A stretch of DNA of 64,000 nt, taken from positions 21,551,697 to 21,615,696 of the forward strand of contig ML677334.1 in the NCBI GenBank assembly GCA_007922305.1, read 5' to 3'. The position numbers and the translations under genes are program-made. Below the pieces are notes generated by a model. The model did not search any database. It was not told the origin of the DNA and saw only the letters and a program-made list of their open reading frames with translations. The stretch is from Dermatemys mawii (lineage: Eukaryota; Chordata; Testudines; Dermatemydidae). Below, piece after piece: positions 25,264-34,749 of this stretch. Position 1 is the first letter of the stretch, and each line of letters starts with the position of its first letter.

Positions 25264-25504
25264 TGAGTCCATGTAATTTCAGCAGTTTCCTAACATCTGC
25301 TGACAGATCAAGCCAGACAAAACCTGCCAAGCTAATGCAGGAGCTCTCTTGCTTGTAGGCCTACAACACCTGTGTTGGCCTGGTAGCCTTCTCCACTGTG
25401 AACTGATCATGGGCTTTGTATACCTCTAAGTTAGACGTGTATGAAAAGGAAAAGCCATAAGGAGCTACTGGTCACTGTGCTATTTGAAACTTACAGTAGT
25501 TATC

Positions 25505-25990
25505 TGGAAGAAGAGAAGAATGGCCATACTGGGTCAATATCCTGTCTTCTAACAGCAGCCAATGCCAAATGCTTCAAAGGGAATGAACAGAACAGGTACT
25601 CATCAAGTGATCCATCCCCTGTCATCCAGTCCCAGCATCCAGCAACCTGAGGCTTAGGGACATCTAGAACATGGGGTTGCACCTCTGACCATTTTGGCTA
25701 ATAGTCACTGATGGGCCTATTCTCCTTGAACTTATCTAATTGTTTTTTAAATCCATTTATCATCTTCACTGTCACAACATCCCCTGGCAATGAGTTCCAC
25801 AGGTTGATTGTGCATTCTGTGAAGAAATACTTCTTTGTGCTTGTTTTAAACCTATTAATGTCACTGGATGACCTGTGGCTCTTGTGTTATGTGAAGAGGT
25901 AAATAACACTTTCTTATTCACACACTGCATTCTCAGAAAAGGTCTTGTTTATCTTATTTCTTTTGAAACTGTTAAATCGACAGAGCCAAA
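25505..25990 (-). mobile_element. CR1 LINE 3' fragment, minus strand
   Basis: The left edge reads AATGGCCATACTGGGTCAAT, the antisense of the CR1 3' terminus seen at 13640-13672. It continues through GCCAATGCCAAATGCTTCAAAG and, at 25770-25830, GAGTTCCACAGGTTGATTGTG followed by GTGAAGAAATACTTC, the antisense of the ORF2 tail region. It is non-functional. Confidence 0.7.
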
Positions 25991-28723
25991 ACTATGGGAT
26001 TTCTATTTCAGGGTACAAGCATATTGGGATCAGAATGTAGTGAAGAGATTACTTATGACATTCATGCTGTTCTTTGCCTTGTCATTTTCAATTGCTCTGG
26101 TTTATCTTTCCAATTTGCACATTTATCAAGGTGGATTCCTAATCTTGAGTGAAGCTCTCGTTTGCTTTTGTTCCCCAAGTCCTACAAGGTAGATCCTGCT
26201 CCCTTTCCCCTTCTTAGTTGGGGGTGCCACCTAAAACAGAATTGGCATCTTTCCATGGGAGAGAAGGGGTGGGAGGGGAGGAGCAAAGCAAGATTTGGGG
26301 TGCACATGTTTGCAGTCCATATTCTTATAGCGCTTCGGAGCCCAGCTCTTCCCTCTTTATACCTTCATGCTCTGGGAATTTGGGCATATGGAATGGAATG
26401 GTACTGGAGCTCGTGAATCCACCACTAACGGACCCACTAGCCCTCAGCTGAGCTGGATTCTAAAGGCAGCAGAGAGAGGTATGCTACTCCATGGACTGCG
26501 GAACTCCCTGCGTCAACATCCCCTACTGTACTTGGATTTGGTATGGGCAGGGATGAATTTGCCCCAAACTCTTTCCTCCCTGTCCCCCGATTATGGGAAT
26601 CTGTCTCCTTCCTGAGAGCTGGCAAACATGTCACAAAAACAAAGAGACAAATCACAAGGCAAGAATCACGTTCCCCTTTCCTGACCATTCACACTCAGAA
26701 GTTTATTAATCTGAACAGGACACACTCACAAAGAATCTGACCAGTTTGGAGATGTTATAGACACCTAGAATGTTGAAAGTGTCATACAGAGGTGATGAGG
26801 TAGTTTGGTGACTCACAGGTAGCAAAAATGTTTTGCCTATTTAGCTTAGCTTTGAACTGATAGATGTCACCCAAGAAACTATTCATGCTCCACCCCCCAA
26901 TTCCTTGAGAAACTGCTGTGCCAACGGCAGCCTGAGAGAGCCTGGCTGGGGAGATGACTTCCACTCCCTGCCTGGGCTTGGGTGCCGGGGTCCGCAGCTG
27001 CCAAGCCAGGCGGGGAGCAGAAGCCGCCTCTCCCCCAGCCAGACTTTTTCAGGCAGCTGCCAGGCAGGGCGGCAGAGCAGCGACCGGGAGGGGGCAGCAT
27101 TAAAAGTGGCTCCCTCCTGCTCCCTGCCTGGGCTCCTGCCAGCCACAGAGAGCGGCAGAACTTGCTGGTGGGTAGGTCAGGGGACAGTGCAGCAGGAGGA
27201 TAAAGCACACCCTACACCCCACCCTCAGGTAACATGGGGAGGGGAGAGCACAGTGGCCTTAGGCTGGGCATGGGGGCGGGGTGAGGAAACACATGAACTG
27301 CCTTTTAGATTGTGCCCCCGCCCTATGGGGAGGCACCAGTTGTATACAGGGTACCCTCAGGGGAAGGGGTGGAAAGAGGTGGCATGGGGGTGGGGCATTG
27401 GTGGAAGGGGCCTAGGATAGAGTGGGGGATCGAGCATCCCCCGCCCCCAGAAAATCTGGAAATTGGCATCTATGCTCCTTGACGTGCATGGGGTGGTACC
27501 AGCGGTGGCAAAGGCAGCCAGGTGGGCATGTGGAAGCCCTTGCTGTCAGCTTGCTGGGCACTAGCAAGGACCCCTTGACTGTTCTGCCTTGCAGCTCGGA
27601 ATTGCTGTTGGGGGCCCTATTCCTGCTCAGACCCATCTTATCATCAACATATGTGTGAATTTCAAGAGGACTACAGTATATTTAGCTCATGGGCGCTGAA
27701 GCTCCCAAAAGGCTGATCAAACCAGCTATGATGCTGCCTATTCCTAATTAGTACAGTTCCAAAAATAAACAAATAATCTCCCCTGTTCAAGTTAAATAGG
27801 TTTAAGGCAGACTCCTTGATCATATTGCTTTATAAAGTGTAGTTAGTGACATTTTATACAGCCTCCTCCCCTTGTGAATCTCCCCTCTATTCCCCACTTT
27901 GTATTGTGTTTGTATTCAGCAGTATTTGTGAGAAAAAGTCTTCTGGGAACAGAGATTGGAAGAGATCCAGACAGTTCAAACTTGCAGGCTCTTTGCATCA
28001 TGTTCTCTGCAAAACAGGCTTGGAATAGAATGGAAGGGGATAGACAATCCATTGGTGTCAGCTTTAAAAGAAGAGAATCTTAGAGTGAAGTTCACCAGCA
28101 ACAGTGAACACTGGCTGCTGTAGCATTTTCTAAAAATGCTACAGACTGAGGGGTTTATGCTCCTGAACAAGCCTATCTTGCCCCTCCTCACATCTCTGTC
28201 AGTCTCAGAACAGTCAGAATTTATTCCAGCTCCGCGGCAGACTACATTATTCTGCAAACTGACTGACCAAGCATTTCCACTGTCGGAGGAAGGGGTCTCC
28301 TATGGAGAGCACAGCTCTGGATAAAACACCCCCTCTCCCTCTTCCTGACCAAAGGAGTCACATCCCAAGCCTTGAAAAGTAGCTCAGATTTCAAGTGTTC
28401 GCATACAGGACTGAATTCCTTGATATCCACCTCTGTAAAGATAATTTGGATCCCCCTTTCTGAGGGGTATTGCCCCCCTAATTTTCATTTTTTTGCTGCC
28501 TAATGCCACGGCAGCACTTCCACCTGCCATATGCAACACTCACTTCCAGTGCCATTTATTGTCGTGCTGGTGCATCATTCAAATGCTGACACCACAAAGG
28601 GGATGTTGCAGATCCCTAGAAAACATAAGGTACATTTGTTTTGCTTCATGTGGCCAATATATGTGGAAGCACCCAACTGGTTAATACAAAAACTGATGGC
28701 CTTATTCTCCTCTGCTTTGCACC
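25991..28723. other. Non-coding stretch with GC-rich repeat block
   Basis: No gene recognised. 26881-27480 is GC-rich and has long open frames on both strands at once (for example 171 codons at 26905-27420), which is a composition effect. A MITE-like end (ATCTGGAAATTGGCATCTATG) lies near 27455-27475. 28440-28500 has another short repeat-like block with GGGGTATTGCCCCCCTAATT. Confidence 0.4.
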
Positions 28724-28731
28724 CTGTATAA

Positions 28732-29042
28732 CAGGTGTAGACAACCTATGGCACGGGTGCCGGAGGCGGCACGCAAGCTGATTTTCAGTGGCACTCACAC
28801 TGCCTGAGTCCTGGCCACTGGTCTGGGGGGCTCTGCATTTTAATTTAATTTTAAATGAAGCTTCTTAAACATTTTAAAAATCTTATTTACTTTACATACA
28901 ACAATCATTTAGTTCTATATTATAGACTTATGGAAAGAGACCTTTTCAAAACGTTAACATGTATTACTGGCACGCGAAACCTTAAACTAGAATGAATACA
29001 TGAAGACTCGGCACACCACTTCTGAAAGGTTGCTGACTCCTG
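28732..29042. mobile_element. Non-autonomous hAT element, 311 bp
   Basis: Begins CAGGTGTAGACAACCTATGG and, inward from the right, CAGGAGTCAGCAACCTTTCA, an inverted pair sharing the AACCT core. The flanking octamers are CTGTATAA (28724-28731) and TTGTATAA (29043-29050), 7 of 8 identical. The interior is AT-rich with GGCACGC motifs near both ends and no open frame. Confidence 0.85.
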
Positions 29043-29050
29043 TTGTATAA

Positions 29051-30481
29051 TCATGTGCGTGGTTTCACATCCACTTTGTACAGGTGTTAAACGACTCTAC
29101 AAAGGGCAGGGGAGAATCACACCCATTGTATCTTGCAGTTATAGAATGGACCATGCTCTCAAGTCAGAGAATGGTAATGCTGCTTGGAAAGTCAATATGG
29201 ATTGGCTTTAGATTAAAACAAATTAAAAAAAAAAACTCCTTCACCTCATGCTAAACAAGTCATATTTTAAGCACTATACACTAGCAAATACAAAACTTGT
29301 GTTAAGTCAGACAAGATATTGGGACGTAAGAAATTGGCAAGACTCACAAATCTTGATCTAAATTAGACATTGGTTCAACGTGTATCCCTGAACTACAGTT
29401 TCCTTTAAAAACTTAAGGTAAATTAAAACAAACAAACAAAAAACTTTTGGTGCAATTTATAGGTAAATCAATCTTTTAAAAAGAGGTCAGAGTAGAATTT
29501 AGTTGAAAAATACAATGGAGAACTGAACTAGAAAAGTCACAAGGAAGGCATGACTGCAGCTTTTCTCTTCCTTCACCACTTTTCAGTACTGTTCAGTTTC
29601 CTCCGCTTTTCCAGCAGAAAATAGAAAGCTGAGTGAAAAGAGAGAGGCACAAGGTCACACAGGTCCAAATGAAAGGAAGATTACAGTTTCCTTTTACTGG
29701 AATGATTTCAAATCCCCACCCCATACTCCTCATCATCACTGCTATGAGGGCCAAACACTCCATCCACCATGATTAAGAGTGCTTGGTGCAAAAGGTTTCA
29801 CAAAGGAGTTTGGAGAGAACAGAATCCTTCTCCTTAGGCCACAGGGGACTCTCCCTCTGCAGACTCAGGGATGTAGCAGCATGTCACAGAGTCTGCATGG
29901 GTTTCCTTCCTTTCTCCCCCGTACCCTGTGTTCTGGCTGAAAAAATAAAAGTCCTCACCCCTTCCTTTGGTGTTTCACCCTCGTGCTTTTATTTACAGTG
30001 CCACAAAATGATTCCCTTTTGCCCCCAATAGTTATCCCCAGGGGCCCTTGAGGTTCCCTGCCCATCGTGAGGAGACAGAGCTGTAGCCTCCTATCCCCTT
30101 CCTGGCTAGTCTCCTCACTGACTTCTACTCAGGGTTTTTCTAGCCCTCTCAGTCATCAGCCCCAGCTGTGGCAGCAAAGCTCAGCCTATGGCCGTGAGTC
30201 AGCCCTCGTTAGGGCCCACAGCTGGGCTCCTTACTGACTATTTGGAGCCAGTGCAGTTGGCCTCTCTGCCAGAAGGCAGGGTTCAGGGAGCAGCGGCAGG
30301 GTACTCAAGGGGTTTTACCCCTGCTCTGCCATACAGCATCTGTATCAGGAGGGTGACTGGACCATAGTTGTCCTCTATTAGTCTAATCCCCTCTCTGCCC
30401 TCAAGTCCCCATCCATGGTTGGATGAAGAATCCATGAAGGACCCAAAGGGTGGCAGAGGAAGCAGACCCCTTGGCATCTTA
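29051..30481. other. Non-coding stretch, possible old LTR at its right side
   Basis: No gene recognised. From about 29890 to the provirus the sequence is repeat-like and pyrimidine-rich, with an AATAAA at about 29944 and a TGTCACAG word at 29881. The same block probably continues on the far side of the provirus at 34750. It may be an older LTR or other interspersed repeat into which the provirus inserted; not resolved. Confidence 0.3.
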
Positions 30482-30487
30482 CCCCTA

Positions 30488-30828
30488 TGTCGCGAGGAAA
30501 CAGACGGAGACAGCTTGCGGAAGGAGGCGACCTGGGAGAGTCCCAGCTTGCCGCTTTTATTAAGTACAAACATACTACGAATCATACATGACAGTGATGA
30601 ATAGACTTGTTTACTTCATTGTGATAGGTGGTGAAAGAGGAGCCTCCTCATGGCTACCTCATGGACAGCTAGAGGGATGAGCGTGCCGGTGATTTTCCAA
30701 CACCTTGGCTCACTACTAGACCTTGAGAGATAAGAAGGGTTCAGAAGTTTATGGCCAAGGGTTCAGAAGTTTACAGCCAAGGGTTCAGAAGTTTATAGAG
30801 CGTGGTTGGCCAGCGCTCAAGGCCTTCA
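30488..30828 (-). repeat. 3' LTR of the provirus
   Basis: On the minus strand it starts TGAAGGCC and ends GCGACA. It matches the 5' LTR over its whole length with two transitions. AATAAA is at 30556-30561, and tandem 22-bp units are at 30736-30798. Confidence 0.95.
30736..30798 (-). repeat. Triplicated 22-bp unit in the 3' LTR U3
   Basis: Three direct units start at 30736, 30758 and 30780 on the plus strand, each beginning AGGGTTCAGAAGTTTA. They lie near the start of U3, where retroviral enhancers are usually found. The same units are at 34651-34713 in the 5' LTR, with one substitution between the copies. Confidence 0.85.
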
Positions 30829-32150
30829 TCTCCCCCTTTGTTTTTCTCAAGTGCATATGGTTATATATGATGGATACTATGGATAATCTCTGCAAGTGGG
30901 GATTATAAGGGATACCAAACGTATGAGTGATATTCCATCGGGTACAAAATTCAGCAAAAGTGGTAGAGCAATACGCGGGACCATTATCAGTTTTTAAAGA
31001 ATTAGGAACGCCCATGACAGCGAAACAGCGAATACAATTATTAATAACATGCTTTGCTTTTTCACCCTTTTGTGGTGTAACCCACAAATAACCGGAGAAC
31101 GTATCAACGGAGACATGTAGGAAGCGCCAGGGGGCGAAGGGAGGGAAAGAAGTAACATCCATTTGCCAAAGTTGGTTGGCACCTAACCCGCGGGGGTTGA
31201 CGCCCGTTGGGGGAAAAGAGGAATGCTGTGAGCATTGGGGACATTGTTGAACGATGGCGCGGGCGTCTGAGAGTGGGATGGAAAATTGTTGTGAGAGAGC
31301 TTTGGCGTTTTGATGGTGGAGTTCATGACTTGCAATTGGGGAAAGAGAGCAAGGGTACAATGACCGGGAGGCTGCATCAGCACGGGCATTGCCTTCAGTA
31401 AGAAAGCCGGGAAGAGATTGATGGCTGCGGATATGGGCAATGAAAAAACGATGCGTTCGAGCGTGAAGGACGGCCTGAAGTGAAAGAAACAGCTGGAAAA
31501 GAGCAGATTCTATGACAGGGGAAACATAGCTTCCCGAAATGCAGGAGGTGACGTTGGCTACATAAAGACTGTCCGTAATGATATTCAGGGGCTGGGAGGG
31601 AAAAAGGACAAAGGCAAGAAGAACAGCGGCTAACTCAGCCCTTTGAGGTGAGGAAAAGGTAGCAGTGACCTTCACATTCCAACGATTGGAATACCAAGAG
31701 ACAACGCCATGGGAGGGACCGCCGTCAGTGAAAACTGTAAGCGCATCTGGAGAGACTGCAGGGAGAGGAGGGGAAGAAGCTGGACAGGCATCCGCTGAAC
31801 AAAATACAAGCGGGGATCAGCGTAAGAATGATAGGAAACTGATCCAGTATAGCCTGCCAGAGCAAGTTGGAGAGCATCTGAAAAAAGCAGTGGCTGCAGC
31901 ATATTTTTTGAGGGGGTGTGGGACAACAATATTGACTGGATCGAGTGCCATAAGGGCTTTTTTCCTTATAACAAAAACTGGTGTGTTGTACGGGCTAGTA
32001 GAGGGTTCAAGGTGACCAGCGGTCAGTTGGTCCTGTACTAAATGGCGCAGGGCGGTCAATTTTTTTATGGGGAGCGGCCATTGTTCGACTCAAACTATCT
32101 GATGTGACTTCCAGGTGAGGGGCAGGGCGGTAGGCTGAGTCATGGCGCAT
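30785..32150 (-). pseudogene. pol: pol remnant: RT fragments, RNase H, truncated integrase
   Basis: Pol frame begins near 32150, in -1 phase to the protease frame. A TGA at 32090-32092 interrupts the RT start. The RT finger segment ([10 protein letters not shown] to TPVFVIRK) runs to about 31960. The sequence then jumps to an RT connection-like segment in another frame ([10 protein letters not shown]), so the palm with the YxDD site is missing. From 31816 the frame is open again. RNase H shows its acidic residues in FTDGG, RAEL, TDSLYV and NARAD. Integrase follows with an HHCC finger (HELHH, then CPQC) and two core acids (QMDVT and KTDNGPAY). It then breaks off shortly after GIPYNPH, before the catalytic Glu, and runs into the polypurine tract and LTR. 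No functional polymerase or integrase can come from this copy. Confidence 0.88.
30829..30842 (-). promoter_or_regulatory. Polypurine tract for plus-strand DNA priming
   Basis: On the minus strand AACAAAGGGGGAGA lies directly before the 3' LTR, the position and composition of a retroviral polypurine tract. Only about 65 bases separate the LTR from the integrase fragment, so env has been removed up to this element while the tract itself was kept. Confidence 0.85.
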
Positions 32151-32946
32151 TTAAGGTGGCACCTACTTGCGCCAGAAGGTCCCTGCCCCAAAGATTGAGG
32201 TGAATCGGGAGGATGCAGGGACGAATTTGAGCTACTTGGCGATTTTCCTCTGGGTCCCAAACGGGGAGCCAATGAGTACTACGACTAGAGGATTGGCTCC
32301 CTCCCACTCCCCATACCGTGGGGGCAACCTCAGAGGGCCATGCAGGGTCCCAATATTTCTGGGCAATGACAGAGAGGTCTGCCCCTGTGTCAAGGAGCCC
32401 CTCAAGAAGCTTACCATTTATTTGATACTTTCGCAGTGGCTTCCCCTGTTGTATCTGCTGCGAAAGAGCGGCGATTTGAGGATGGAGGAATGATGCTACG
32501 GGTTCGGAAGATTTCGTGGACCCGAAGCCTCTACGGCGGAGAGCCGAAGAGGGCTGGTCAGGAGGTATGAAAGGGAGAATCAGCAGTTGCGCCCACGTAT
32601 CACCTTTACTTAGGGTGAGGGGCAACTGGCCCCACATTTGCACATAAATGATTCCGGTGTAATCGGAGTCAATAACGCCAGGGATGACCATGATGGCATG
32701 TTTATGGGCAGATGAGCGGGGTAGGATTACGCCCACTGTGCCGTCTGGCAAAGGGCCAGTGAGCTGGCTCGGCATTAGCAAGACTTCCCCTGGTAGGGTA
32801 GCCTGCATATCCATAGTATTGATTAAGTCAATACCAGCGCTACCTTTGGTAGCAGGGGGTGGGAACTTATGGGTAACCCCTATCTTTATTCCTGGGCCCG
32901 GGGGGGGCCCGTCGGAAAGTTTCCCGAAGGGGGGTTTGAGCGGCAC
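32140..32946 (-). CDS. pro: dUTPase-protease frame of the provirus
   Basis: An uninterrupted 268-codon frame, in -1 phase relative to gag and overlapping its end, so it would be made as a gag-pro fusion by ribosomal frameshifting. The leftmost position is only the frame limit (a GTG), not a proven start. Residues about 34-147 form a dUTPase with five recognisable motifs: GSAGIDL, LPRSSAHKH, GVIDSDYTGIIYV, GDTWAQLL and RRGFGST. Residues 175-265 are an aspartic protease with the LLDTGADLSVI active-site loop (Asp186) and the C-terminal GRDLL (254-258). dUTPase in the protease frame is a betaretroviral arrangement. The protease would cut Gag during particle maturation and the dUTPase would lower dUTP. 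No lesion was seen. It stops at TGA 32140-32142, where pol continues in -1 phase. Confidence 0.9.
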   Translation of the reverse strand: MPLKPPFGKLSDGPPPGPGIKIGVTHKFPPPATKGSAGIDLINTMDMQATLPGEVLLMPSQLTGPLPDGTVGVILPRSSAHKHAIMVIPGVIDSDYTGIIYVQMWGQLPLTLSKGDTWAQLLILPFIPPDQPSSALRRRGFGSTKSSEPVASFLHPQIAALSQQIQQGKPLRKYQINGKLLEGLLDTGADLSVIAQKYWDPAWPSEVAPTVWGVGGSQSSSRSTHWLPVWDPEENRQVAQIRPCILPIHLNLWGRDLLAQVGATLNAP

Positions 32947-34316
32947 TGATTAGCCCAATGAAACCCCTTATTACAGCGAGGGCACTTTTTTGTGGGACGC
33001 TGATTAAGGCGCTGTCCCGTAGCAGCATGTGCCCCTCCCCCCGGGGCGCGGCACTCGCGGCGAAAGTGGCCTGGCTTTTTGCAATTGAAGCAAGTGCCGA
33101 GGGGCTTCCCTCCTGCGCGTAAAGCACCTGCCAGCATGGCCATAGCGTGGGTCTGAGTACCGACCTCCGCGCAGGCCTGAATCATGTCCGCCATGGTGTA
33201 CTGCGCTCGATGGATTACAGATTGAAGGACCTTTTTACAGTCTGCATTAGCCTGTTCCGCGGACAGACGACGTAAGAGTTCAGTTTGAGCCTCAGGGTTA
33301 TCAATTTGGCGAGCGATTGCCTCTTTAAGTCTGTCTACGAATTGATGAAAGGGCTCAGATGGAGTTTGGCGGATACTAGTAAAGGATGCTAAGGGCGCCC
33401 CTGAAACAGGGACGCGGCGGAAGGCACGCTGAATACACATAGCTGTTCTACGAAGGGACTCGGGGGGCAGTTGCATTTGTTCTTCCCCGGTGGAAAACTG
33501 ACCTGCCTCATAAATTTGATCGGGAATGTTGTCGGGGGTGGAAATGGCTATGGCCGCTGCACGGAATTCACTATCCCACACAACATACTGTGCGGGAGAA
33601 AGAATCATGCGGAAGAGTTGTTTCCAATCCGCGGGGGTCATTTGATGCCCATTGCTTATCCCCTCGATCAACCCTTCTGTATATGTCGAGCGCAGGCCCG
33701 ACTTCCTCACTGACTTATTAAGTTCTCTAATGACGGAATAGGGCAGGGGGGTATAGGTAACTGTGTTTTCCCCATTCTGGTTTACCCCATATGTTACAGG
33801 AGCAAGAACTGGGGGCTCGCCTGCCCATTCCTCCAAAAGAGGGCTGTGGGCAGACTGAAAGGCTTGCTGAAGAGCGCCCTGGACCAAGCCCAGACGCGGC
33901 TGGGTGTGTTCCAAGGGTTGTTTCTCTATCGCAGCCAAAGGAGGGGAAAGAGAAGAAGGATCGGAGAGCGGCTTTAAACACGGTGCCGTAGGGGTAAGAG
34001 AAGGAGGAGGAGGAGGAGAGGGAGACGTGGCAGGGGGTACCTCCGCCCGCAAGCGCCCCACCGCGTCTGCACAGTGCTGCCATAGAAGAAGATAGTGAAC
34101 ACTTGCCCTAGGCTCTCGAAATAGTTTGTCCCCTATCTTTTGCCAATCCGCCACCTCCAGAGAACCTGCCTCTGGGTACCAGGGGCACTTATGTTCAAGA
34201 AGACGCACTAACTCTTCTATGCTCCTTTGTGAGACCTGAGCACAGCCCGTCTGTTTAATGATGGTATAAAGCTCTTTCGCATGAGCCTTCTGAGACACGG
34301 ATAAATCCCCCCCCAT
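32886..34316 (-). CDS. gag: Gag polyprotein of the provirus, 476 aa, uninterrupted
   Basis: The ATG at 34316-34314 is chosen because it gives Met-Gly-Gly, a candidate N-myristoylation site, and is the first ATG 66 bases after the primer site; the frame is open two codons upstream only as GTG-AGT. Residues 1-90 fit a matrix domain. A proline-rich stretch (about 94-112) ends in PTAP, a late-domain motif that recruits TSG101 for budding. Capsid runs from about 172 to 395, with the major homology region near 316-335 (RQTPSEPFHQFVDRLKEAI). Nucleocapsid has two CCHC knuckles: Cys409, Cys412, His417, Cys422 and Cys445, Cys448, His453, Cys458. There are no stops or frameshifts. Gag would be able in principle to assemble particles; expression is untested. 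Confidence 0.93.
   Translation of the reverse strand: MGGDLSVSQKAHAKELYTIIKQTGCAQVSQRSIEELVRLLEHKCPWYPEAGSLEVADWQKIGDKLFREPRASVHYLLLWQHCADAVGRLRAEVPPATSPSPPPPPSLTPTAPCLKPLSDPSSLSPPLAAIEKQPLEHTQPRLGLVQGALQQAFQSAHSPLLEEWAGEPPVLAPVTYGVNQNGENTVTYTPLPYSVIRELNKSVRKSGLRSTYTEGLIEGISNGHQMTPADWKQLFRMILSPAQYVVWDSEFRAAAIAISTPDNIPDQIYEAGQFSTGEEQMQLPPESLRRTAMCIQRAFRRVPVSGAPLASFTSIRQTPSEPFHQFVDRLKEAIARQIDNPEAQTELLRRLSAEQANADCKKVLQSVIHRAQYTMADMIQACAEVGTQTHAMAMLAGALRAGGKPLGTCFNCKKPGHFRRECRAPGGGAHAATGQRLNQRPTKKCPRCNKGFHWANQCRSNPPSGNFPTGPPRAQE
32904..32937 (-). promoter_or_regulatory. Candidate -1 frameshift sites at the gag-pro overlap
   Basis: Two heptamers fit the X-XXY-YYZ rule in the gag reading frame: AAACCCC at 32937-32931 and GGGCCCC at 32910-32904. 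Both lie in the overlap before the gag stop at 32886-32888. The protease frame is in -1 phase, as such a site requires. Which one is used, and whether a pseudoknot follows, cannot be judged by eye. Confidence 0.5.
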
Positions 34317-34382
34317 ACTCACGAGAGAGCGTAAACGCTGAGGTGCACCAAGGCTATGCCAGCCGGTGAGCCGAGGGGCTGG

Positions 34383-34400
34383 ATCACGTCGGGGTCACCA
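34383..34400 (-). promoter_or_regulatory. Primer binding site for tRNA-Trp
   Basis: On the minus strand, two bases after the 5' LTR, the sequence is TGGTGACCCCGACGTGAT, the 18-nt complement of the tRNA-Trp 3' end. This is the same primer site used by avian alpharetroviruses such as Rous sarcoma virus. Start TGG pairs with the CCA tail. Confidence 0.93.
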
Positions 34401-34402
34401 GA

Positions 34403-34743
34403 TGTCGCGAGGAAACAGACGGAGACAGCTTGCGGAAGGAGGCGACCTGGGAGAGTCCCAGCTTGCCGCTTTTATTAAGTACAAACATACTACGAATCAT
34501 ACATGACAGTGATGAATAGACTTGTTTACTTCATTGTGATAGGTGGTGAAAGAGGAGCCTCCTCATGGCTACCTCGTGGACAGCTAGAGGGATGAGCGTG
34601 CCGGTGATTTTCCAACACCTTGGCTCACTACTAGACCTTGAGAGATAAGAAGGGTTCAGAAGTTTACGGCCAAGGGTTCAGAAGTTTACAGCCAAGGGTT
34701 CAGAAGTTTATAGAGCGTGGTTGGCCAGCGCTCAAGGCCTTCA
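34403..34743 (-). repeat. 5' LTR of the provirus
   Basis: Same 341-bp unit as 30488-30828 with two transitions. It would drive transcription towards lower coordinates. The AATAAA equivalent is at 34471-34476, the 22-bp triplicate at 34651-34713, and TATAAA on the minus strand occurs near the outer end in the third unit. Confidence 0.95.
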
Positions 34744-34749
34744 CCCCTA

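Larger units (their letters stand above)
30488..34743 (-). mobile_element. Young internally deleted endogenous retrovirus (betaretrovirus-like), 4256 bp
   Basis: Two 341-bp LTRs flank gag, dUTPase-protease and a pol remnant on the minus strand. A 6-bp target duplication CCCCTA stands at 30482-30487 and 34744-34749; six bases is the length produced by alpha- and betaretroviral integrases. A tRNA-Trp primer site and a purine-rich tract are in the right places. The dUTPase in the protease frame and two gag zinc knuckles point to a betaretrovirus-like lineage. The RT core, the integrase C-terminal half and all of env are deleted. The LTRs differ at two sites, both transitions (30661 against 34576, and 30752 against 34667), so the insertion is recent. 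Confidence 0.95.

Noticed and set aside
26905..27420. 171-codon open frame, plus strand
   Set aside because: It lies in GC-rich repeat-like DNA with equally long frames on the other strand and no recognisable domain.
30736..30798. CRISPR-like direct repeats
   Set aside because: The three units are contiguous without unique spacers, and the genome is a vertebrate one.
30829..30900. env gene of the provirus
   Set aside because: Only about 65 bases lie between the integrase fragment and the 3' LTR, with no room for an envelope gene.
34383..34400. tRNA-Trp gene fragment
   Set aside because: The 18-nt match is to the tRNA 3' end only and lies directly beside an LTR, so it is a primer site.
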